A stretch of DNA of 5,022 nucleotides from an uncultured Acidobacteriota bacterium (GTDB taxonomy: Bacteria; Acidobacteriota; Terriglobia; Terriglobales; Acidobacteriaceae): the NCBI GenBank assembly GCA_903932385.1, contig CAIZGA010000440.1:1-5022 (forward strand). Direction: 5' to 3'. Each line of letters begins with the position of its first letter. Within the stretch, counting starts at the first letter, position 1. Below, piece by piece: positions 1 through 5,022 of this stretch. The notes beneath the pieces were generated by a model. That model searched no databases. It was not told the origin of the DNA and saw only the letters and a program-made list of their open reading frames with translations. The position numbers were made by a program, and so were the translations under genes.

Positions 1-303
1 TGGCGTCAGCTGATTGACCGCGATGATTCATGGCCAGAGACTTCGAGTTCGGCGATGTTCACATACGCGATGATTACCGGCGTGAAGAACGGCTGGCTGG
101 ACGGCTACACATATGGCCCCGCAGCGCGCAAGGGATGGATTGCAGTGACCGGATATGTCGACCAGAACTACAACGTCACGAACATCTGCGCGGGTACCGG
201 CAAGCAAAACAGCCTGCAATATTATTACGATCGCCCGCGCAATACCGGCGACTTCCACGGCCAGGCCGCGGTAATGTGGGCTGCAAACGCTCTGCTTCGC
301 TAA
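1..303 (+). CDS. GH105/GH88-type unsaturated glycuronyl (rhamnogalacturonyl) hydrolase, C-terminal fragment
   Basis: The frame is open from base 1 (first codons W-R-Q-L-I-D) to a TAA stop at 301-303, giving 100 codons of a gene whose start lies upstream of the window. The ATG at 55 is internal. The fragment shows the end of an (alpha/alpha)6-barrel of the YteR/YesR kind: WRQLID, then a PETSSSAMFTYA segment (residues 12-23), the YGPAARKGW helix, a CAGTG loop, the QYYYDRPRNTGDFHG segment near the end, and a closing AAVMWAANALLR helix. Enzymes of this family hydrate and cleave the unsaturated uronic acid left at the end of oligosaccharides by polysaccharide lyases, typically in pectin or rhamnogalacturonan breakdown. 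The general acid Asp of the family lies in the missing N-terminal part, so activity cannot be judged. GH105 is favoured over GH88, but these 100 residues do not settle it. It converges with the GH92 gene and overlaps its stop codon. Confidence 0.82.
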   Translation, partial: WRQLIDRDDSWPETSSSAMFTYAMITGVKNGWLDGYTYGPAARKGWIAVTGYVDQNYNVTNICAGTGKQNSLQYYYDRPRNTGDFHGQAAVMWAANALLR

Positions 304-2630
304 CGTTGCGTTGTGTTGTTTAACTGCTCGTGCGACATCGATCGTGGCGCATCCTGCGGGGCTGCGCCCCATTTCGTATTCGGCCTGCTGCCCATTTCCA
401 ATACCAGTGTTCCTCCGTTGGCGATGGCTGCATGTTCAAACCATGCGCGCGTCAGCGGCTTTCCATTCAACTGTGCTGACTGAATATATTTGTTCTGTGC
501 AGAAACATGGTTGGCAATGATTGTGAACTTGCTGCCATTTTCCAGCGTGATGGTGCTGCGCGAGAAAATCGGGCTTCCAATTTCGTACACAGGATTGCCT
601 GGAGTCACCGGATAAAATCCCAGCGCGCTCAGCACGTACCACGACGATGTTTCGCCACCGTCATCATCGCCCGGAACGCCATGTGTGTCGTCGGTGTACC
701 AGACGTCCATCAACTGGCGTACACGGCGCTGCGTTTTCCATGGCTGGCCGGAAAAATCATACAGGTAGGGAATGTGATAGCTGGGCTCGTTGCCCTGCGC
801 ATATTGGCCGACGAGTCCGGTCGCGTCAGGAAACTGGCCGAGGAATGCGAATTTCGATTCGCCGTATTGTTCCACGAAGAGCTGGTCGAGTTTGGCATTG
901 AAGGCATCACGCCCACCCATCAAATTGATGAGTCCGGCAGTATCATGCTGCACGTTGAAGGTGTAGAGCCAAGAATTCACTTCCGTGAAGTAATCGCGCC
1001 CGCCCTGGCCGCCGCCAAGTTTCGGATCAAACGGCGAGACCCAGTTTCCATCGGCACTTTTCGCACCCATCAAGCCTGTGCGCGCGTCATACAGATTCTG
1101 ATAATTGTGAGCGAGCTTCAGAAAATATTCGTAGTCATCCATCTTGCCAAGTGCTTTGGCCATCTCCGCAACGCACCAGTCATCATAAGAATTTTCCAGC
1201 GTGACGGACGATGCCTGACGGCGCTCGCCCGTGACTTCCGGAACGGATTCTTTTTCTCCGACCGCCAGCGCGGGAAAGAAGCCCTTGTCGAAATAAACTT
1301 TGTCGATGGATGTCAGTGGGCCGCGATGCCAAGGAATCATGCTGGCTTCGGTTGCATTCTTACGCATGCCAGCGTAAGCCTGATTCACATCGAAGTTGCG
1401 ATAGCCCTTCATGTACGTGTCTAGAATCACTTCATCGGCATGATGTCCAATCATCACGGCACGTTCGCCGGAGACGCCAGGGAAAGCCGGCATCCATCCA
1501 CTCTGCTGATACATGCGGGTGTACGACTCCACGATGTCCTGTTGGCGTTTTGCATCGAGCAACAACTGCAGCGGATGTTCACTGCGGAATGTGTCCCATA
1601 GACCGTCATCTACATAAAAATCGTGGCCATCGGCGTTGTGCACGGCGTGGTCATATCCGCTGAAGTAGCGGCCGTCTTCAGTTATGTCGGTCATGCGCCC
1701 CAACGAGTGGTAGATGGCCGTGTAGAAAATTCTGCGTTGGCGGTCATTGCCGCCTTCGACGCTGATTTTTCCGAGCGTGGTATTCCACACATTGCGCGTC
1801 TTCGCTTTCACAGTTTCAAAATCCCAACCGGGGATTTCTTCTTTCAGATTCTGCTTTGCCTGTTCGACGGAAATATAGGAGATTCCAACGCGAATAGTAA
1901 TCGCTTCGCCAGCGTGCGTGACGAAGTCGAGTGTAACTCCGTTGCCACCGCCACCACCGCCACCACGGCGTGATGTCGCTTGTGCACGGGTCGGTGCAGT
2001 TTCTTTCCATGCATTGGAGCCAGTGAACGGCCGCGAAACTTCTGCGTAAAAATATTCACGCGTTTCAGCACTGGAACCGAGTGAGCGGGCAATGGGATCA
2101 ATAAATCCCTGGCTGCCTTCGACCGCATTGTTGCCGCTTGTCCTAATCTGGCCGCCGCCATGCACTGTGATTGCAATATGTGACTGTTGGCCGGCGGGGA
2201 AGGTGAAGCGATACATGGCAGCGCGTTCCGCTGCGGTCACTTCTGCTTTGATGTTCCATGTGAGCAGTTCGGCGGAGTAGTAGTAGGGCGTAGCGGTCTC
2301 AAAGTCATGATCGAAGTCGGAGGCATAGTCGGCAGCACGTGTGCCAGCCGCGCCGACCGAGGCCGTGATAGTGGCAGGTCCGGCAGAGAAGCCGTAGAGT
2401 TTGTCGGCCAGATAGCGATCAACAATGCCGGGAGTAGTGACTGGCTCCACACGCGCCATGCCGTAGGGATACTGCACAAAGGGGATGGTCGCAGTCAGTA
2501 ACTGGCCGATGCCTCCAATGTTTGTGTCAACATAATCCACCGGCTCTTTCGCGTGGACTGGCGCAGTTGCGGCGCCGGCAGCGCTGGTGGTGAGTATCAG
2601 AGCGATGCATGCAAGTTTGGTCAACTTCAT
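300..2630 (-). CDS. GH92 family alpha-mannosidase-like glycosidase, secreted
   Basis: A complete 776-residue protein, the usual size for GH92, a family of Ca2+-dependent, inverting exo-alpha-mannosidases. Seen in order: a Sec signal peptide (MKLTK, a hydrophobic stretch, likely cleavage after VHA at residue 27); the N-terminal beta-sandwich domain; WDTFRSEHP (345-353) opening the (alpha/alpha)6 barrel; TEVNSW (549-554), whose Glu550 matches the family's general acid; NEPSYH (614-619); and GDDDGG (654-659), matching the GNDD-type motif carrying the proposed catalytic base, followed by the typical SSWYVLSALGFYPV block. ATG at 2630 is chosen as the start because it directly precedes the signal peptide and has a GGGGG sequence 5 bases upstream; the frame extends to a TTG at 2651, which is less likely. 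The N-terminal motif usually reading GFSHTHLSG is GFSAGPA here, so this is a divergent branch and its exact sugar specificity is uncertain. Probably last gene of the operon, 32 bases after the fucosidase. Confidence 0.9.
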   Translation of the reverse strand: MKLTKLACIALILTTSAAGAATAPVHAKEPVDYVDTNIGGIGQLLTATIPFVQYPYGMARVEPVTTPGIVDRYLADKLYGFSAGPATITASVGAAGTRAADYASDFDHDFETATPYYYSAELLTWNIKAEVTAAERAAMYRFTFPAGQQSHIAITVHGGGQIRTSGNNAVEGSQGFIDPIARSLGSSAETREYFYAEVSRPFTGSNAWKETAPTRAQATSRRGGGGGGGNGVTLDFVTHAGEAITIRVGISYISVEQAKQNLKEEIPGWDFETVKAKTRNVWNTTLGKISVEGGNDRQRRIFYTAIYHSLGRMTDITEDGRYFSGYDHAVHNADGHDFYVDDGLWDTFRSEHPLQLLLDAKRQQDIVESYTRMYQQSGWMPAFPGVSGERAVMIGHHADEVILDTYMKGYRNFDVNQAYAGMRKNATEASMIPWHRGPLTSIDKVYFDKGFFPALAVGEKESVPEVTGERRQASSVTLENSYDDWCVAEMAKALGKMDDYEYFLKLAHNYQNLYDARTGLMGAKSADGNWVSPFDPKLGGGQGGRDYFTEVNSWLYTFNVQHDTAGLINLMGGRDAFNAKLDQLFVEQYGESKFAFLGQFPDATGLVGQYAQGNEPSYHIPYLYDFSGQPWKTQRRVRQLMDVWYTDDTHGVPGDDDGGETSSWYVLSALGFYPVTPGNPVYEIGSPIFSRSTITLENGSKFTIIANHVSAQNKYIQSAQLNGKPLTRAWFEHAAIANGGTLVLEMGSRPNTKWGAAPQDAPRSMSHEQLNNTTQR
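346..370 (+). terminator. Possible weak hairpin terminator downstream of the GH105 gene
   Basis: About 40 bases after the GH105 stop codon there are two mutually exclusive inverted repeats: GGCGCA (346-351) with TGCGCC (363-368), and GGGGC (358-362) with GCCCC (366-370) around a 3-base loop. The second is followed on the plus strand by ATTTCGTATT, which is only moderately T-rich. The hairpins fall inside the 3' end of the GH92 coding region, so they may be accidental consequences of the codons there. Confidence 0.2.
1944..1964 (-). repeat. Triplet repeat encoding seven consecutive glycines in the GH92 gene
   Basis: On the minus strand this is seven consecutive GGT/GGC codons (residues 223-229 of the GH92 protein), preceded by Arg-Arg and followed by Asn-Gly. 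It lies within the N-terminal beta-sandwich domain, between a stretch rich in Thr, Ala and Arg and the strand VTLDFVTHAG, so it is probably a surface loop. The nearly pure GGY codon run is prone to replication slippage in steps of three bases. Confidence 0.9.
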
Positions 2631-2633
2631 TGG

Positions 2634-2640
2634 TTCCCCC
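2634..2640 (-). promoter_or_regulatory. Ribosome binding site of the GH92 gene
   Basis: On the minus strand GGGGGAA stands just before the ATG at 2630, with 5 bases between the G-run and the start codon. It is an imperfect Shine-Dalgarno sequence, but its spacing decides in favour of ATG 2630 over the upstream TTG at 2651. It sits in the 32-base gap after the fucosidase stop codon, which holds no sign of a separate promoter or terminator. Confidence 0.55.
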
Positions 2641-2662
2641 GGTGAGTGCAACTTTCTTTGTC

Positions 2663-4312
2663 TTACTGTTTTTCCAGAACGATGGTGCCTTTATCGGCGC
2701 CGGATATTGTTCCGCTGATGCTGGTCTTCTGCGGAATTTCTGTCATGTCCAGCATGATCACATTTTTACTTCCACGTACCGGACGCACCAGTTGCGGCGA
2801 TAGAACTCCGTTGACAAGCAGTTGAACATTCTCCACCGCATTCACGGTTCCGCTGGCAGATAGAAAACGCAGACGGTATTGCGTTGCCGCTGTAATTTTC
2901 TTGGAGATGTCGAGGTCGAACTTTGAATCCGACCAGCGACCCACAGCATTGGCGGACCAGACGCTGGCGGGTGCATCCCAGTTTTTCGGCGGCTCGGCCA
3001 GCGTGTTGTACGCGGCAAAGCGTCGTATGCGTGCGGGTGCAGAGGATTCAGTAATGGTGAGACGCAGAGCGATGTAGCTGTTGGGTGTGATGGGTATGAT
3101 GCGTTTCTGGCCAATGGAGTTTCCGCTGTAGAGCGTGCTCCATGTGCCGTCAATATTGCCTTCCAACGTGTAGGCGCGAATACGCTGGCCGTAGCGGCAC
3201 TCTTCCTGCAGAACGACGTGGTCCGCATGTTGCGTGCGCGCCAGCGGCAGATTGAAAGTACGACCTGCGCCCTTCATCTCTGCGATGCTGTGTTTAAAGC
3301 GGTGACGAAGTTCATCACCGAATTCTTTGGCGCGGGCAAAATCTTCATCCGGCATCAGACCGCGACGGTCGGCGGGAATATTCAGCAGCAGTTGAGAGCC
3401 GCGACCGACAGAGCGATAGTAGACCTCGAGCAGATCATCCAGCGTCATCAACTTCTTAACATTCGTCGTGCTCCAAAACCAATTGGGGCGGCGAATGGAA
3501 ACATCGGCTTCGACCGGCAGCCATACCTCGCCGTCAGGGTCGCCTAGCAGAGAAGTCGCCGTGCCGCTCTTTGCATCGGCGCGGGCAACTGCATTCCACA
3601 GCGGACTGGGCGAGAAGCCATCTTCATTGCCAACCCAGCGGATGGTTGCACTCGGTCCCTGAAAAACCGCAGCATGCGGCGCATACTTCTGCAGGATGTC
3701 TGCCACAGGAACAATGTTGGAGCCGTCGAACCACATCTCCACCATGCTGCCGTAACGCGAAAGCACTTCCGTCAACTGTGTGCGATACATCTGGTTGTAC
3801 GCATCCTGCTTGGCCGGATCTTTGCAGCGTCCGCCACCGCCAGCACCAAAGTTGTCATCGCGCGGTGAAAGATAGACGCCGAGGCCCAGCCCGAATTTTT
3901 TGCAGGAGGCAGACAAATCTTCCAGCACATCGCCCTTGCCGTTTTTCCACGGCGTATGCGCAATGCTGTACGTAGTGGTTTGCGTCTGCCACATGCAGAA
4001 CCCGCCAATATGTTTGGCCACAAAAACTATGTACCGCGCGCCAAGATTCACGGCACACTGCGCCCAGTTGTCGGTATCTATCTGCGGATTGATTGCAGAA
4101 AGTGGTGTGGAAAGATTGTCGCCCTCTTTGTCCTGCCAGGTATTCGGCGCGAAGTGGATAAACATGCCGACCTCAAGGTCCTGCCATGCAAGCTGGTCTG
4201 CAGTGGGCAGCGCAAGCTGTGGCCCGGCGGCAAAGGCGGGCATCTGTGCGGCGGCTGCAACAGCAAGGCTGCTGCCAAGAAAGCGGCGGCGGGTCGTCAT
4301 CCAATCGGTCAT
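2663..4312 (-). CDS. GH29 family alpha-L-fucosidase, Tat-exported
   Basis: A complete 549-residue protein. GH29 enzymes are retaining exo-alpha-L-fucosidases that remove terminal fucose from glycans. Residues 7-13 (TRRRFLG) followed by an alanine-rich hydrophobic stretch to about residue 29 form a twin-arginine signal, so export in folded form is expected. The catalytic barrel follows: WQDLEVGMFIHFAPNTW (43-59), AKHIGGFCMW (99-108), YLSPRDDNFG (147-156), the nucleophile motif MWFDGS with Asp196, and PVEADVSIRRPNWFW (266-280), where Glu268 is a candidate acid/base. QLLLNIPADRRG (307-318) closes the domain, then a beta-sandwich (about 350-437) and an unassigned tail (441-549). The usual KHHDGF motif is KHIGGF, so one sugar-binding His is missing. 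ATG 4312 is chosen over ATG 4300 because of the well-placed ribosome binding site. It lies 18 bases after the peptidase gene. Confidence 0.88.
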   Translation of the reverse strand: MTDWMTTRRRFLGSSLAVAAAAQMPAFAAGPQLALPTADQLAWQDLEVGMFIHFAPNTWQDKEGDNLSTPLSAINPQIDTDNWAQCAVNLGARYIVFVAKHIGGFCMWQTQTTTYSIAHTPWKNGKGDVLEDLSASCKKFGLGLGVYLSPRDDNFGAGGGGRCKDPAKQDAYNQMYRTQLTEVLSRYGSMVEMWFDGSNIVPVADILQKYAPHAAVFQGPSATIRWVGNEDGFSPSPLWNAVARADAKSGTATSLLGDPDGEVWLPVEADVSIRRPNWFWSTTNVKKLMTLDDLLEVYYRSVGRGSQLLLNIPADRRGLMPDEDFARAKEFGDELRHRFKHSIAEMKGAGRTFNLPLARTQHADHVVLQEECRYGQRIRAYTLEGNIDGTWSTLYSGNSIGQKRIIPITPNSYIALRLTITESSAPARIRRFAAYNTLAEPPKNWDAPASVWSANAVGRWSDSKFDLDISKKITAATQYRLRFLSASGTVNAVENVQLLVNGVLSPQLVRPVRGSKNVIMLDMTEIPQKTSISGTISGADKGTIVLEKQ

Positions 4313-4322
4313 GAAGTAGTCG

Positions 4323-4330
4323 TCTCCTTA
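4323..4330 (-). promoter_or_regulatory. Ribosome binding site of the fucosidase gene
   Basis: On the minus strand TAAGGAGA lies 10 bases before the ATG at 4312, a strong Shine-Dalgarno match. For the alternative ATG at 4300 the spacing would be 22 bases, too far. The site begins immediately after the peptidase stop codon TAG (4333-4331), and its first three bases form a second in-frame stop (TAA), so termination of one gene and initiation of the next are packed together. This supports co-transcription and possibly translational coupling. Confidence 0.8.
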
Positions 4331-5022
4331 CTAATTCTTTGCTGGCATTTTGCGGGTGAGGAAGTCTGCGCTGGCTTTGTAGCCGCGAACCCAGTCGCGA
4401 TGCAGCAGCAGGTCATGAACCTCATCCACATAGATGAGTTCCTCAAAGTAAACATGCTGGGTGCGAAGTGCGTTGATGAGTTCTTCGGTCTGCGCGAAGG
4501 GAACATTGCGGTCGTCATCATCATCCACCAGAAAGACCGGTGAGCGCCAGGTGGAAACCGATGCAATGGGCGATGAATCATAAGCAAGACGCGCTGCATC
4601 TGCGCGCGCATTCGGATCATAATACGGCGAGAAAACCGTCAGCTCTGTATTCCAGTTGTGTACGCCTTCAAAATCAACACCGGCGGCGTAGATGTCCGAC
4701 GAACGTGCCAATGCCATCGCCGTAAGATACCCGCCGTAGCTGCCGCCCCATGCGCCGATGCGTGTGGGATCCACATCGCTGCGGTTCTTCAGATACAAAC
4801 CCGCGCCGACAACATCGTTGTATTCGCTGGCTCCGGTTGCGCCGTAGTTGGGGAATTCGCGGAAGTCGAGTCCGTAGCCGATGCCGCTGCGGTAGTTCAC
4901 GCTGAGCACGATGTATCCCTGGCTGACCAGATATTGGTTCATCGCGTAGGCATTCGAGTAGTACTCCATGTAGTGCCAGCCCAGCAGCATCTGCCGCATG
5001 GATCCGCCGTGGAAAAACACCA
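4331..5022 (-). CDS. S9 family (prolyl oligopeptidase-type) serine peptidase, C-terminal catalytic domain fragment
   Basis: The frame runs off the right edge of the window, leaving the last 230 codons. The GTG at 5020 is an internal Val codon, not a start, because it belongs to the VFFHGGS oxyanion-hole strand of the alpha/beta-hydrolase fold. Numbering residues from that Val: NYRSGIGYG (42-50), the nucleophile elbow GAWGGSYGGY (89-98) with Ser94, the acid loop VDDDDDRNVPF (165-175) with Asp170 as the likely catalytic acid, and VDEVHD (198-203) with catalytic His202. The complete triad and the normal C-terminus indicate an intact catalytic domain. Relatives have an N-terminal beta-propeller, and many are exported oligopeptidases that cut short peptides; that part lies outside the window. 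The normal HG before the DDD run is replaced by Asp-Asp. It is the first visible gene of the minus-strand operon. A dipeptidyl-peptidase or acylaminoacyl-peptidase type cannot be told apart from this piece. Confidence 0.88.
   Translation of the reverse strand, partial: VFFHGGSMRQMLLGWHYMEYYSNAYAMNQYLVSQGYIVLSVNYRSGIGYGLDFREFPNYGATGASEYNDVVGAGLYLKNRSDVDPTRIGAWGGSYGGYLTAMALARSSDIYAAGVDFEGVHNWNTELTVFSPYYDPNARADAARLAYDSSPIASVSTWRSPVFLVDDDDDRNVPFAQTEELINALRTQHVYFEELIYVDEVHDLLLHRDWVRGYKASADFLTRKMPAKN

Noticed and set aside
30..323. A 97-codon plus-strand frame overlapping the GH105 fragment
   Set aside because: The frame open from base 1 matches the GH105 family along its whole length, so this one is an out-of-frame shadow.
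507..1424. A 305-codon open frame on the plus strand
   Set aside because: It lies entirely antisense to the strongly supported GH92 gene, its translation shows no recognisable motif, and it has no convincing ribosome binding site. Long antisense frames are common opposite GC-rich genes.
2631..2651. A TTG start for the GH92 gene, adding seven residues
   Set aside because: The added residues precede a textbook signal peptide that begins at ATG 2630, and the G-rich ribosome binding site is placed for that ATG.
2631..2662. A promoter or terminator in the 32-base gap between the fucosidase and GH92 genes
   Set aside because: The gap is too short for a full promoter and holds no hairpin; only the ribosome binding site can be supported.
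3956..4543. A 195-codon plus-strand open frame spanning the fucosidase-peptidase junction
   Set aside because: It is antisense to two genes with clear catalytic motifs and its translation resembles no protein family.
5018..5020. GTG as the start codon of the peptidase gene
   Set aside because: The codon lies in the conserved oxyanion-hole strand before HGGS, so the gene must continue beyond the window edge.

Overview
The window looks like a carbohydrate- and glycoprotein-degrading gene cluster from a moderately GC-rich, Gram-negative bacterium. The best guess for the host is an acidobacterium of the Terriglobia/Acidobacteriaceae type. That guess rests on the overall style of the protein families (secreted S9 peptidase, GH29, a divergent GH92, GH105) and on remembered resemblance; there is no marker gene in the window. 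No RNA genes, mobile elements, CRISPR arrays or phage genes were seen. Coding density is close to 100%, and the only gaps between genes are 18 and 32 bases.

Layout from left to right. Bases 1-303 (+) carry the last 100 codons of a GH105/GH88-type unsaturated glycuronyl hydrolase whose start lies outside the window. It meets, tail to tail with a 4-base overlap, a minus-strand run of three genes. In transcription order these are: a 3'-terminal piece of an S9 prolyl-oligopeptidase-type peptidase (5022 to 4331, start outside the window), a Tat-exported GH29-type alpha-L-fucosidase (4312 to 2663), and a Sec-exported GH92-type alpha-mannosidase-like enzyme (2630 to 300). The short gaps and the ribosome binding site placed directly after the peptidase stop codon suggest one operon. 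Its promoter must lie beyond base 5022.

The two complete enzymes carry recognisable export signals and the peptidase probably belongs with them outside the cytoplasm. A sensible working model is an export-targeted cassette that removes fucose and mannose from a glycan or glycoprotein while the peptidase trims the protein part. The convergent GH105 gene points to pectin-type (rhamnogalacturonan) breakdown and may belong to a separate transcription unit. No entirely new system is evident. The points most worth following up are the cassette itself, the divergent active-site surroundings of the GH29 and GH92 enzymes, an unassigned C-terminal domain on the fucosidase, and a glycine run encoded by a triplet repeat in the GH92 gene.
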